Origin: Apricaphanius iberus
Lineage: Eukaryota; Chordata; Actinopteri; Cyprinodontiformes; Aphaniidae
Length of the DNA: 64,000 nt
Direction: 5' to 3'
NCBI GenBank assembly: GCA_028564705.1
Contig: JAPXFQ010002640.1
Location: 372,001-436,000, forward strand
Shown here: in pieces, positions 1 through 12,689 of the stretch
How the letters are laid out: each line of letters opens with the position of its first letter
How positions within the stretch are numbered: the stretch's first letter is position 1
Notes under the pieces: model-generated
Databases searched by the model: none
Told to the model about the DNA's origin: nothing
Seen by the model: only the letters and a program-made list of their open reading frames with translations
Program-made: the position numbers and the translations under genes

Positions 1-804
1 AGGAATTATTCTGAAATGAACCTCCTTAATTTTGTTAATCACCATGTATTTATCATCATAAATCCATAAATCGACCAACTGATAACAGTCATAATGTTCT
101 AATAGAACTAACAACTAGGAATCATTTGTGAATTAACTATATATCAGAGGAATTTATTATTAACTTTAAGTTTTCCTCAACCCTCAACCTCTGGCTTTAA
201 AATCAAAAACATATATAACAGTGTATAATTTTTCTTTAAACAATTAATTGTTTTTTTGCTGTTTGTTGTAGTACAATTGTACTTCTATGCTATCTATCTA
301 TATATATCTATCTCATCCCCTTTCAATTATTTCCAGATGCATATCCACAGTAGAATACTTTTGAAATCATATAAAGTTTTTTGTTTTGCTTGGCTGAATT
401 TGACTCATGTCCCTCTGTTAGAGCATCACTGACACTACTCCAATAAGACAATTGTTTGCTGAGGACTTGATGTGTTGAGGAAAACAAAAGATTTTTAGAC
501 TCCAACCCTGAAAAGATGTATTATCTAATTAAAGTCATGCATAAATGTTTAAATAAATCTTTTTTAGCCGACGTGTGTGCAATTAACACACATACAATAT
601 GTAATGGAAAAGATTTGGCTGAGCTGTTTTATCATTTTAATCACATTATCTGTGGTTGGATTTGAGTCTGATTTAACATTAATTGGACAGTAAATATATA
701 ACTGGATACGAATTGAATTTGTTTGTGCTTTGTTGTGTTTGATGGCAGTTTCCTGACCAACAAGCAGAATCACACTTGAACACAGGAAGTTAAGTTAAAG
801 GGAG

Positions 805-810
805 TTTATT
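805..810 (-). terminator. Poly(A) signal, left-arm gene
   Basis: AATAAA on the minus strand lies about 150 bases after the predicted stop codon at 962-964. It has an exact counterpart in the right arm. Confidence 0.5.
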
Positions 811-961
811 CACAACATTTACATGGTAAGAATGTTACAACTGAAAAACGGCTCCAGTAGGCATCTGGGAAAACAGAAGAGATTCAAGTTTATGGTGCAG
901 AGGAAGTGAACTGGAGTCCAGTTTCAAGAGAGCTGGTTGGTCTGAGGTGAGTCTGTGGATC

Positions 962-3900
962 TTAGTACAGCAGTGGACAACATGGAGGTAGCTTGATTGG
1001 GTGGGTTTCTTTCCTGAGGATTTCCTGGTGGAAGATCTTGACCTGAATCAAGAGAAAACACTGGTGAGTTTAAAATGTTTGAGTTCTTCACAAGAAGCAC
1101 AGGAGGACAGCAGGCAGAGAGAGAGAGAGAATTCACTTTGTCCATTGCTCACACATTTAAATATAAATATTAAATTAAAATAAAATAATTGGTGCTATAT
1201 AAATGAATTCATCCTCACTGATATGAAAGGCGATATTTTCCCAGGTGCAGAACATCCTCTGACCTTGCATCCGACAAAAGCACTGTTTCTCTAAATCTAA
1301 ACATGTTGCCTGGAAACACCTGGACCTGGAGGTCTAAGAAACAATGAGACAGACATCATATGTTAATATATAATGTAACTTCATGGTCTATAAACTGATT
1401 GATAGTTTAGTAGTAGTGTAGTTTATGTTCTCTTACCTGTTACATCCAGGATTAAAGCTGTCAGATGAGGTCCGTTTGTCCTCAGCGTTTGGTCTGTCTC
1501 AACCTTAAAGTGATACTGACCCGGATCCCTCAGCTTCACTCCCCCAATGTGGACATGTACCTGTACGTAATGATAAAATATAATTCAATGATTTATAACA
1601 TAAACACAGGCTTTTCTAACATTGACAATAAACTGTGTTTATGTGGAGAGCAGCATGAGTGATGCTACACGCTACATTTTGTGGCTCAAAACAAGACACA
1701 TTTTCGAAAATCCTTTACAATAATATACCTTTCAAGTATAACGTGAGTTATAGGATTCAACAGAATAAACACACATCTTTACTTTTTGAATGCTTTGTTT
1801 AAAAATTAAGGTTCATTTCAATAGAATCTCGTCAAGAGGTCGACCAGGAAGAATGGAGAAGCAGCAGAGAACTTCATCAGGAGGTCATGGGACAGGAACA
1901 CGACGCAGGTCGTCTGCACACCCGTCACAGAATGTGAAGATCAGGGGCCGTATTCACACAGACTCTTATCTTACCGCTAGCTGTTACTCCTAACTAGTGC
2001 TAAAAGGTCTTACGTAGGAGTTGTCGTCTAAAACCTATTCACAAACGCACTAAGAGCTACTTTTACGAAGGACAAATCCCTAAAAGAAAGTTAAGAGTGA
2101 CGTCCCGTTGCTATGGAAAACGTCATTTCCTATACATGAGTAAATAAACGGACAGCAGTTTGATTGGTTGTTGAATGACACGTGTGAAACCAAGAAATGG
2201 AAAATTTCAAAGCGTAATTATGAACAGCGCAAATAGCAGAAATAATGCATGATGACATCTTTGTGTCGGCCACGAGACTTACACTTCATACAACTAACAC
2301 ACAATAGCCTACAGAGAGGGTGAAGTTTAAAAACAAAAAAACGTGAAATGCATCATATTACCCTGCCTAACGCTTTCTGATAGCTGGGATAAGCTCCAGC
2401 CCTCCCCTCCACGCGACCCTGAATTGGATGAAAGCGGTATAGATAATGGATGGATGGATGCATCATATTAAGGGACTGATTGCAAGTAGGCTGTAAACAA
2501 TTAGGTTGTCTAAAGAGCACATCAAACACATCTTAAATAGAGCCCCCCACTACCGTGAAAAGCACCTCGTGTCGGCTCGAGATCGCCGCTTATAAAAAGG
2601 ATGCTGCTGGAACAGGTAGGCAATATTCGTCATATAGGCATCCCTACATGTTGCATAAATTGGAAGACGTGCACGTTTTCTTCTTTATGCACCCCCGGCA
2701 TAACTGCAATCGCCATGAAATTGACTTTAATTCGATGCAGTTGCTGGATGTCTAATGGGAAACGGATGAATTGTTGGATAATGTGTGGTCGACAGAGCGC
2801 TTTAAGAGTTTGGTGGATTGATCGGCTGATAGATGGGTGTGATATACACAAGTCGCCGGCGTTGCAAGTTGCATTAACCCTGTGGCTAAATATCTTAGTT
2901 TCGCTAAACATTTAATTTCTGGACTGATCGGGATGTTACGTTTAGTTGGAGACGTGATTGCATCCCGCACCACATCTGCAATAAACGATTTAGTCGGTAT
3001 CGTTTGGTTAATTCCGAATCATCCAGTGTCCAACACATTGCGTCTGGTTGCAGCCCTTTTGGGAGTCTTTGTGAATAGGTCTTAGGGAGTTACGAGTCCT
3101 CTTGACTTCTTTTAAGGACTCCCAGACTTAGGAGCTACTTTTAGGCCTTAAAGTGGTTGTGAATTACTTTTATCTTAAGAAACTAGGAGTCCTAAATTTA
3201 AGAGTGACACGCCCACATTTTTTAGGAGTTACTCCTAAATTAGTCAGTTAGGCACTACTTTTAGCCCTAAGATTCTTTGTGAATACAGCCCCAGGAATCT
3301 GAGGTTGAAGTTCAACACCAGAAGGTTATGATACAAAGTTATCATAACTAGTCATGAGTTTGGAAAGCTTTTTGGCCCGCATGCGGAATCAGCGTCTGAC
3401 ACCAGAATAAATGTACAAGTTTTATTTAAGGTTAATGTGAGGTGTAGTGAAAGTACGCATTAGGGTTGGTTCACTTACATCTCTGTGGATGGATTCGGAC
3501 ATGGAGGGGAAGTTAGGTCCAGAGGTGGGAGAACCTGAGTGGGCAGGCAGGTAGGAGCTGGTCTATGGAGAACAGCAGATGACAAACATGGAAGAGGATT
3601 TAGTAAGAGACCCTGACACCAGGTGAACTGGCAGCTTTTCTTGAGCGAATGATTTATGGGAAGCCTTCTGGGTTTCAGTGACAACAGGATCAATATGGTG
3701 GATAAACACAGACAGCACCTGGTCAGAAACACTTTCTAAGTTTTAGATCGACTTTGTGAGGATTTATTTTTACCTAAGCTGTTTTAAAACTACACAGTCA
3801 TATATATACATATTTTCGCCAGCGTGATTTTCCTATCTACCTCCATCTGACATCAGGGTTCTGCAGAAACTAGACCTGAAATCAGAAACAAATTTTCTAT

Positions 3901-6900
3901 AATATTTAAACATAGTTTATTATTCATTGTGTAAATAATACACTGGAATTATTAACTGCAGTGTTTTAATCATATACCTGTTGAATCTGTGCTGCCTTCA
4001 GGTGACCCCCGTTCTACCTGGAAACTGGTCATAATTAAATTGCTGGATATTGAGAAGGATTTTTTTGCGGCTCAACTTAGTTAGGATGTGTTTTTATAGT
4101 TTTGTTGTGTAGCTATCAGTTTCCTTACTTTTTTCGTCAACTTGGCTTTCTTATCAACCTCCACCTGACTGATGGTGTTGAAGGTGGAGGTTAATGAACT
4201 GATGAGATCCAACCTTGGATGATCAGAGATCAGAGTTCTGCAGAGACCGGACCTGAAATTAGAAACCAGCTCTTTTACTTTAATAATGTTTCTAAAATGT
4301 TTTAATATTCACAGTCTGGATAGGGGAACAGGTCGTTTGTTATCATAACTTTGTATCCTGAAGCTTTTTTTGTTTAATTAAATGTAGGCATAAGGCAGGC
4401 AGTATGGAGTGGATATGATTAGCAACGTGGGGTAAAAAACAAAAATGGAAGCAGAAAAAAAAGGAACCAAATCGAGGGCAAAAAAGGCCAGTAACAAGCA
4501 TCGAAAATAATGAAAGATTAAATGCTTGCAGAGAGAAGAATAGATGAGAACAATTAGCTGCTTTGGAAACCACCTTAACCAGATTAACACAATAAATAAA
4601 TGAAAACTGAATAAAAAGTAGAAGAACCAACATACAAACCCAGAAGTTTATATTTGGGCTCTTAAGACATCAATTCAAAGTGACAGAACAACAAGATTGT
4701 GTCTCACTGAAGAACTATCACTGTCAAAGTTTCAGAAACTAAATCCATCACAATTTAAGACAAAGAAGTAAATAGGATCCTAAAAAATACCCTGTTTTAG
4801 TTCTCAGATTTAAGCTCAAATTAATGTACTATGAAGCTCTAATCTAATCAGCTGTTTTCTTACCTTATTTGGGCCTTCTGAGTGTTGGTGTCGAGGGTGG
4901 AAGCATAAAGCTCCCGTGGGCCTGGTGAGAAATAAAAAGATACAAACTAGTTTGTTTCAACTTGTTTGTACAATTTTCATATTGTAATACTTTTTCTTCG
5001 ATCTGGTGTCGTATCAACTACATGTAAGAACTTTGTTTGCTTGCAGAGTGAAGGTGAATATGCTCCCCATCTGTCTATCTGTCCTGTCTTCAGGTGTCCC
5101 TAGGAAGCTCTTCACCTCCATTCAATTCCTGGATCACCAATGGGAGTTGTGTCTTCCTGAATTCCAGGGGGGTCCTAAATGAATACATTATTGAACAAGC
5201 CTATAATACCTGCTTTCTGTTTAAATTAAGGATTATTCTCTGTACTTTCCAAACATTTATTCACCTTTTCCCCACATTACATAAAAGCCAGCAGCTCATG
5301 ATGTTCCTCTGTTTATGTCGCTGTAGATCCTCCATCAGCCTACAGTCTACGGAAGCTCAGTAGAATATTATGTTAAATGACATACAAGGACAATGCAGGA
5401 GAAATCAGGCTGATAAAATAAAGCGTACCTCTGTAGGAGGTTCTTCTCCTTAACCTATGCATAAATACTAATGGTAACTATGTAGTATTTCTAGTTACAT
5501 TGCTATCAAAGCCCAGATAAAAGCAGCTGGCATGTAAACAATCTATGTTCTAACTCAAAGTGGCAAGAAATAGTTCATTCAGTTCAGTTTATCCTTAGCT
5601 TCTTGGGTTCAGAGGTTAGGTAGAAGTCATTTCTAATGGAAATGAAGCAAGCCCAGGAAGCATGTTTAGGTTAGGGAACAAATAAAAACCATACAGTTTT
5701 TGAGCAAAACTGCGAGAAAAGTTAGGGATTTCAACCGTCTCACTAGGAAAAGCATAGGTCTTAAAGCAACCATATACCCCATGGTTACAACTCTAGTGTC
5801 CCTCAGTAAGTTTACACTGGGGAAGCTCTGGACCCACTGCAATCGGACACTAGATGCCCCCAAGAGATTGTCTGGAGGACTTGTGTTTTTTCCATTCCAA
5901 AAGCCGTAAACACAAAGTAAGCTATAACTACAATGAGCTCCAGCTTCACTGCAGCCGGACTCAGCTCCAGCTTCACGGCAGCCGGACTCAGCTCCAGCTT
6001 CACGTCAGCAGGCCTCAGCGCCAGCTTCACGTCAGCCGGCCTCAGCGCCAGCTTCACGCCAGCAGGCCTCAGCGCCAGCTTCACGCCAGCAGGCCTCAGC
6101 GCCAGCTTCACGTCAGCAGGCCTCAGCTCCAGCTTCACGTCAGCAGGCCTCAGCTCCAGCTTCACGTCAGCAGGCCTCAGCGCCAGCTTCACGCCAGCAG
6201 GCCTATGCGCCAGCTTCACGTCAGCAGGCCTCAGCGCCAGCTTCACGTCAGCAGGCCTCAGCTCCAGCTTCACGCCCAGCAGGCCTCAGCGCCAGCTTCA
6301 CGTCAGCCGGCCTCAGCGCCAGCTTCACGTATGCCGGCCTCAGCGCCAGCTTCACGTCAGCCGGCCTCAGCTCCAGCTTCACGTCAGCCGGCCTCAGCTC
6401 CAGCTTCACGTCAGCCGGCCTCAGCTCCAGCTTCACGTCAGCCGGCCTCAGCTCCAGCTTCACGTCAGCCGGCCTCAGCTCCAGCTTCACGCCCAGCAGG
6501 CCTCAGCGCCAGCTTCACGTCAGCAGGCCTCAGCGCCAGCTTCACGTCAGCAGGCCTCAGCTCCAGCTTCACGTCAGCCGGCCTCAGCTCCAGCTTCACG
6601 TCAGCAGGCCTCAGCTCCAGCTTCACATCAGCCGGCCTCAGGTACAGCTTTGAATCAATCAGCCTCTGCAGTACTCCAACCTGCTTCAGCCTCAGCCTCG
6701 GCACAAGTTCAGCTCCTTTGCCGGCCACCCAAGCACAAGGTTCCGCATCGCATCCCAGCCGGCCATCCAGACCTGAGTTCCTGAAGGCGGTGGGTTTGGT
6801 TTTCAATAAAACACATCCCAGAAAATACCAAAGATCTACCAACAAAGTAACCCCAAAATGTTATTGTTGCAAGAGAGGGAGTGGGGCCGTTCACACTTTT

Positions 6901-9900
6901 TATCCATTGTAGGCATTGCTCACCTTTTCGGCTTTGGGAATAGAAAAACATATGGAAAAATCGCAACTGCTTCAGACAATCTATCAGGGGTATCTAGTGT
7001 CTGGCTTGGAGTCAATGTTTGTTGGACCTACTCACATAGTAATGGTTGCTATTCAGTGTGTGATTGGACAATGCCCGTTAGGGGGCGAGGAAGGTGAAAG
7101 GTCAATTTCCTCCTGTTTGATTAAACATATCCAGTGATCAGTTTTGCTCAGTAAATCCCCTAATGTGACTGTTTCCATTTGAGGAGATGGTATTCCAGTC
7201 TTAGGGGAACATATATTAATCAGAGTCACTGGAAAAACTGTAATGTGGCCTAAACCATGAGCGTTTGTAGCTCTCTCCACCTCTCAATCCAAGGCCAGAT
7301 GTCGATGGAATGACTTCCTCCAACTCCTCTTCAGTGTCTACACGTCTTGACAGGCAGATCGGTGTTGGGGGAGCCTCGTCCTCGATTTGGCGGACAGATT
7401 CCTCCTGACGGACCCTCTTGAATTGCATCGAGTCGCCAGGGCGCTCCTCCTCTTCAGTATCTCCCTCTCTTGTCCTCTTTCTTGGCATGCCAGGGGTAGA
7501 TGTTGGAAGAGCCGGGTCCACAGCAAAACTTCTCTTGTGGTTTCGAGGGCCGTTTGGATGTGAGCGGGTCTTCTCCTGCGGGACTAGGCCATCTGAGAAG
7601 GTGAAGCTGGGAGGAAGAACCTTACCAAAATTACTTTTTTGACAAGGTACTTCCTCCTCAGCCATCTCCTTTTTTGTCTTCTTGGTGGAGAAGTTTGGGG
7701 CAGATGCTGAGGGAGCTGAATCCACTTCAGAACATATCCGAAGACCTCGGGAAGTCCTACCAGGACTGTGATCTTCTGTTCCGTCCAATAACCCCAACAG
7801 TATATCAACACCCCAAAGGAATGTGATGTTGTTAGGAAGCCTCTGGACAACCCGAAACCGTGACAAAAACTTGTTGACCTCTTCCTCGTCATAATCGTCA
7901 ACTTCTTCTTCCTCATCCGAGCTTGTGGTAGATTCTCCGTCAGACACAGGAGAACTACCTACAGACTCGTCCGACTCTTCAAAAACAGGCTCATGTGACA
8001 AGACATCTTCCACTTCGTTGTCATCATCATCCTCTTCTTCCTCCTCAGAGCTTGTGGTAGATTCTCCATCGGACACAGTACTTCCAAAAAGAGACCTACC
8101 ACTGGACCTGTCCGACTCCTCTCCCTGATCCTCAGAGCTAGACTCATCCGACAAAATCGGGGAAAAGTCTGTCCACTCAGGGAGATACTCACCTGAATAC
8201 TTACCTGAATCCTGGGCTCCTGTCAGCCCAGGGTCTCCATCAGCTGGAAGCTCCATGAAGTGGGCTGTAAGGAAAAAAATAATTCATCAGTTTAATATCT
8301 GGTGCGTCACCAATAACCCAAAGTAATGTTTGTCTGGTATGAGTAGAGTTAACATTGCTTTGTCACTATGATAACAAAAATTTTAGACGGTAAAAAGTAC
8401 AAACTGTAATTTAAAGCTCATCTCCATTCACAACTAAACAGAGAGAAATACATTTATGCATAAAAACAACAATAACACATTCTAAAAATCGATGACCAAA
8501 CATGAAGGCTAAGCACCCGCAGCTTTACCTTTTGTTCTCAATCACTACAGGCAACAAATCAAGTATTGCTACTTTGATAAAACACTTTTACTTCTACATG
8601 AACTGTTGATTATTGAAAAATCCTTCAGTTAAGATTCCCTCATTAAGATGAAGCTCAAGATGATGGACATCCATAAAACTTTTACAGTCCAGAAATCCTA
8701 AGTGGACTTATAAACAATGTTTTTCAAACAACTAGTCAAAAACTCCAAGTAATGGTAACCAAATTCATCAACAACAAAAAAAATTCTCAGACTAAAATAA
8801 CATTTATATTTTCTAATCACCTGTTCTAGTATTCCATTGCATTTTTCTTTACAGAATTTTCCTTTAACAGTCCTACTGCAGCGTAAATGTGCATTACGTC
8901 TGTATCGTCCATGGCGTTCGTAAGTCCAAGGGGAATATGAACATGGTAAAATTACTGCGTTTTGGGCAGATAAATTAAACCTTATTACAAGCAAAATTTG
9001 AAATCAACTTCAACATAATGGATTTTCACAGACCAAAATAAGAGTTTTCTTTAAATGACCAGCACAGCTATAATCCCTGATATTTGCAAAGAAATTCAGT
9101 CACCAAAGAGCACATTAAATTCCACATATCTAAGGGTTTTTATTTAGAACCATTTCACCCGTTAGCATTCCTGTTATCTGTCAAACAACACATCAAGATG
9201 TCAATTTCTTGAAAAAAAACTATGAATTGTAACAATTAAATTATATAGTATTACTAAAAATAAATAATTTCTAAAAAAAAATTCAAATGTATTATCCTAA
9301 TTTCATGTATTTTAAACAAGGTATCCAAGGAGACAAACTATGTTTATTAGGGCATTAAAAAAAAAACGATGGACTATGAACAATCAAGTTTCCCAAAAAC
9401 CATCTTTAACAAAACTGATCACAGACCAAAATAAGAGTTTTCTTTAAATGACAACCACAACTATAATCCCTGATATTTGCAAAGAAATTCACTCAAAGAG
9501 CACATTTAATTTCCCAGATCTAACGGTTTTTATTTAGAATAATTAGCATTCCTGTTATCTGTCAAACAACACATCAAGATGTCAATTTCTTGGAGAAAAA
9601 AAAAAACTATGAAACGTAGCAATTAAATTATATAGTATTCCTAAAAATCAATTGTTTTTTAAAATGTTTTTAAAGGTATTATGCTGATTTAATGCATTTT
9701 AATCAAGGTATCCAAGGAGACCAACTATGTTTTTCAGGGCATTATTCAAAAAAATGGACCATCAACCGTCTAGTTTTTTCAAAAATTGGAAACCTGCTTC
9801 AATAAAAGTGTTTTTTATTAAACAAAATATGAGTTTTATTTACATATATACCCCACAGTTAACATTTCTGTCATTTCCAAAGAAATCCGGTCATCAAAAG

Positions 9901-10109
9901 GCACATTAAATTCCCCAAATCCAAGCTAGCAAAGTATGCTAATCATGCTTTTTTGTTTATAAAGCAATTACATTTTCTTTAAGAAACACACAAACACAAA
10001 ATAAACTAAACAATTCGTCAAAAGTTCAGTAATAACCGGTTTATTAAAATAGCAAAAGACAATAATTTTAACCTGTCAGTTGATAGCGCCGCAGGTGCTC
10101 CTGAGTCAT
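962..10109 (-). CDS. Unrecognised gene, left copy: predicted seven-exon spliced form
   Basis: Predicted exons on the minus strand are 10,073-10,109, 8,205-8,264, 4,864-4,921, 4,129-4,252, 3,665-3,718, 3,479-3,562 and 962-1,042. Phases agree at every junction and the reading frame ends in TAA, giving 165 residues. Exon 2 ends at a perfect CAG/GTAAGT donor inside the long ORF. Exon 5 would need a GC donor here, whereas the right copy has GT, so exon 5 is the weakest exon. The product is hydrophilic, with leucine-rich helix-like stretches in exons 4 and 5, and matches no family I know. A PIF/Harbinger remnant sits in the last intron. The model rests on splice consensus, phase consistency and preservation in both arms. 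No expression evidence is available. Confidence 0.4.
1944..3292 (-). mobile_element. PIF/Harbinger-like element, left arm
   Basis: The ends are inverted repeats (GGGGCCGTATTCACA at one end, TGTGAATACAGCCCC at the other), with further subterminal copies of a TAGGAGTTAC-like motif. The core carries a decayed HARBI1-like transposase on the minus strand. A 3' tail of another LINE or SINE (about 2,385-2,460, ending in GGATGGATGG) is embedded in it. The whole element lies in the last intron of the left-arm gene. Confidence 0.75.
2630..3090 (-). pseudogene. HARBI1-like transposase fragment, left arm
   Basis: The minus strand encodes pieces resembling the conserved N-terminal half of PIF/Harbinger nuclease. 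Recognisable blocks include ISPEIKCLAKLRYLATG, then HPSISRSIHQTLKAL and QFIRFPLDIQQL. The pieces are split between two frames, so at least one frameshift is present. The catalytic DDE region is not seen. It is non-functional. Confidence 0.7.
5765..7050. mobile_element. Element with inverted ends enclosing the minisatellite, left arm
   Basis: The sequences flanking the minisatellite are diverged inverted repeats of each other over more than 100 bp, including CCTACAATG, GACAATCT and TAGTGTC blocks in mirrored order. The outermost matching bases are AGCAACCAT and ATGGTTGCT. This is the layout of a non-autonomous DNA transposon whose core expanded as a tandem repeat. No transposase is visible and the superfamily is unknown. 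Confidence 0.5.
5937..6643. repeat. 27-bp minisatellite, left arm (about 26 units)
   Basis: The unit is 27 bp and contains CTTCACGTCAGC and AGGCCTCAG, with variants at a few fixed positions (CAGG or CCGG; GCGCC or GCTCC). Because 27 is a multiple of three, several frames stay open and give artificial nine-residue protein repeats. Two units (near 6,273 and 6,492) have one extra base. Confidence 0.95.
7216..10109 (-). CDS. Unrecognised acidic serine-rich protein, left copy (long form)
   Basis: I do not recognise this family. The large ORF (7,216-8,256, 346 codons) continues upstream in frame to an acceptor at 8,264. It joins in phase to a 37-nt exon at 10,073-10,109 that begins ATG and ends at a GTTAAA donor, giving 361 residues. 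Counting from the internal Met, residues 27-127 are very rich in Asp, Glu and Ser and contain a duplicated block beginning VSDGESTTSS (61-70 and 104-113). A short hydrophobic patch lies at 145-157. Basic, possibly nuclear-targeting clusters lie at 191-196, 259-263 and 280-283. There is no signal peptide and no clear membrane span. The composition suggests a nuclear or chromatin-associated protein, which is inference only. A consensus donor inside the ORF (exon end at 8,205) allows an alternative spliced product. Confidence 0.6.
9000..9915. repeat. Diverged tandem repeats in intron 1 of the left gene
   Basis: Three related blocks (about 9,020-9,250, 9,415-9,660 and 9,700-9,915) share phrases such as AATAAGAGTTTTCTTT, CACATCAAGATGTC and GTATCCAAGGAGAC. 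The right arm keeps two of the three (about 19,310-19,990). The missing block accounts for most of the left-only sequence at 8,870-9,238. Confidence 0.75.
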
Positions 10110-10254
10110 CTTCCGAAGGTTAGCAGGGCTTCTTCAGCAAGTTTGCAAATCACAGACTTCAATCGGTTCAAACCTTCCGTGGCTTTTAGGCTCCTTCAGG
10201 TGTCTTCTTCAAAAGTCAAATCGCAAAGTGAAAAGAGAAAGAACGCTAGGGTCA

Positions 10255-10261
10255 TTTTATA
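10255..10261 (-). promoter_or_regulatory. TATA box, left-arm gene
   Basis: The minus strand reads TATAAAA about 146 bases upstream of the exon 1 ATG (10,109). It is followed by a pyrimidine-rich stretch that could hold the start site roughly 30 bases downstream. The element and its flanks appear identical in the right arm. Confidence 0.55.
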
Positions 10262-10405
10262 GGCACGCTGACGCTAACTTGTTTCCATGACTTCCAAGTA
10301 GGAACGAACGTGCCTGAACCATCGAACTGAACTACAGAAGCTAGCCGAAGCTAGCTAACTGCACCACTTAGTAGATTAATGCGGGATTATTGCAGTTTGC
10401 CACAC

Positions 10406-10467
<62 letters not shown>

Positions 10468-10503
10468 TATTATAATAATAATAATAATTATTATTATTAT
10501 TAT
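10406..10503. repeat. AAT microsatellite, left arm
   Basis: A run of AAT units switches to ATT near its end, so the tract is partly self-complementary and could fold into a hairpin. It lies about 145 bp upstream of the left TATA box. Confidence 0.95.
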
Positions 10504-12689
10504 GCTGATGAATGGTGATTCTATTATTACCGGTCGTTCTAAGATATTATTCAATGTATTATAAGTCCAAAAGCGGGTGGGCAGTGGTATCTGATGCAAT
10601 ACTAAATATAAATAATAATAAAAAATAGAATTTCCCAATTTGGGGTTTGTTGGAGCTATCTATTCCTTGTGTTTATTATTTTAAATTATGCTCAAAATGG
10701 TTCTTGATTAATTTATATTTTGCTTTTCTTTTTAAAATGTATTTGTATATCAATATTTGTTACATGTTTTTAATTTGTTTTGTTATTTGTATTTGTAAGT
10801 TAGCCAGGATGAACCATAGGACCATTTTTTTTCTATAAGTAAAAGGCACAGGACCCAGCATGCACTGGGATGGGCCTATGTTTTTTTTTATCAGAGCAGG
10901 AGAAGCAGTAGGAAACAAGGAGAACTGGATATGTGTTGATTGATTGCCAACCTGGATAAATAAACCATTAAAACTCAATTTTCAAGTTCGGACATTGGAC
11001 TCGCCACTTCAGGGATGATCAAATTCTCATCTTAAAAGAAAAAACAGCCTACATTCTGTTTGCCATTTTCCAAAATTTGGAAAATGTTTCCAATAAATCC
11101 TAAGCATTGGCTTCTTGCAAAACTTATTAACTTTTGATGGAAAGCTATGGGGAGCCTAAGTCACGCCCTTCTACTTAAGGTCCATGGGTCCCCAAATGCC
11201 AAAAAAAATAAATGAGAGTCAATGGAGTGATTAAAGTTATTCTCTGATCCAGTTTGAAATGCACCGTGGATCGAACATATCATGTCCATGAATTTTAAAA
11301 ACTAATTTTGATGCAGAGAAAACGCTGATTTTCGACCGTTGGTAAAAGTTACTTTAGGTTTTGTTTAAAAGCGCTTAGCGGACTACAACTGCAGAAGAAG
11401 AAGGAGAGTGAGGGCCGTAACCTCCAGGATAAAGAAAGGAGCACTAAACACTCCATAAATCTGACCATGTAGAAAGTAGCAGCTATGTCGGGGATAAAGC
11501 AGTCGGTGAAGTGAGAGCCAGCATAGAGGAGAAGCTCTACAAGCTCTTGGTGATTGTTTTATGTACAATAGCTAGTGGTACTTCCTGTTAGCAAAATTAT
11601 GTCATAAATGCAACTCCTGACTTCTGATTTGTAGGCATTTTAAATGCAAATTTTTACAATCAAATAAATCCTAAATCACTGGACAAACACAGTCGAAATG
11701 TATATCATTAGTTATCATTTATCATTGCATTCTCAGTCTTTCTGGCCATGTTTTATCCTCGACTCAGTTTCCCCTGTGTTTTGGTCACTAAACATCCACT
11801 TCAAGAGTTCTGCATGTGGTTCATTCTTCTTTACATGACAAACAGGGCCACCAAACACTTCAACATTCGTAGCGTTTTCATGGACGCTCCATGAATTACT
11901 GAACCAAAAGGCCACTAATAATGCTACGTGAGTAGTTTGATCATACTCAGACCAGAGCATCTTTCACATGTCTACTGTGTCCTAAACATCTGGTGTTGGA
12001 AACTTAAACAGGACTTCTTGTGTGCTGGCCTGATAGTTTTCCCATCAGTAGATTCTCTAATCTGGATCCCTACAGCTGCTATCATGGAGCCCTTCGCTCT
12101 ATCTCTGATGCTCTGATTGTTCTGCCAGTCATTGGCCGCCTTGTCATGTTAGGGCTCACCTGTCTTAATCTGTTTATTTTGGGGGGAGTTTTTGGTTTGA
12201 TCAGAGATATATTCAAAAGTTTCAATATCGGAATATTATCTATATCTGAAGGACATAAGTACAAGTTTATCTAACAACAAAGTAGTGATGTTAAGTGGCA
12301 AAAAAATAGTATTTTTATCAAAAAGAAAAAAGGGGTATTCAAAAGATTCCTTTTGAAATAAAGGTATTTAGGTAACTTAACCATATTATCTTTCCTAACA
12401 TAGTGTACCGTATCGTTCTAGATGCAAGTTAAATTTGCCTGATTAACAGCTTTATTTGCATTTTTTTGGAAATGGAAATTTAATACTTCGACGACTGACG
12501 ACCTGTCCAGGGAGTACCCCGCCTCCTGAAACAGAAAATCACATCATATTATTTTCTGAAGAATTTAATTGCATAATGGAGCAGAAAATAAGTATATTTA
12601 CAATAACAAAAGGTCAACTCTATACTTTGTAATGTAACCATGGTCAGCAAAAACAGATTAAATGTTTTCTGTGGGTGTTTACCAGGTTT

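Larger units (their letters stand above)
1..11649 (+). repeat. Left arm of a giant inverted repeat
   Basis: This segment is the reverse complement of about 17,601-28,686. Matching landmarks occur in mirror order: the outer AT-rich end, the AATAAA, terminal exon, PIF/Harbinger remnant, exons, minisatellite, 346-codon ORF, TATA box and AAT microsatellite. The inner boundary is near 11,649, where similarity stops just past a segment matching 17,600-17,640. The outer end matches to within three bases of the window start, so the true boundary may lie outside. Left-only sequence occurs at about 8,870-9,238, where the right arm has a short TTTA-rich run. Outside the exons (1-800 and 10,560-11,649) only AT-rich and dispersed-repeat DNA is visible. 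Confidence 0.95.

Noticed and set aside
5937..6643. CRISPR-like regular repeat array
   Set aside because: Units are head-to-tail with no unique spacers, in a vertebrate genome. It is a minisatellite.
5854..6912. Long ORFs of up to 352 codons over the minisatellite
   Set aside because: The frames stay open only because the 27-bp unit lacks stops. They read as low-complexity peptide repeats in several frames on both strands, with no start context or splice support.
10379..10638. Poly-isoleucine ORFs on both strands
   Set aside because: They are translations of the AAT/ATT microsatellite.
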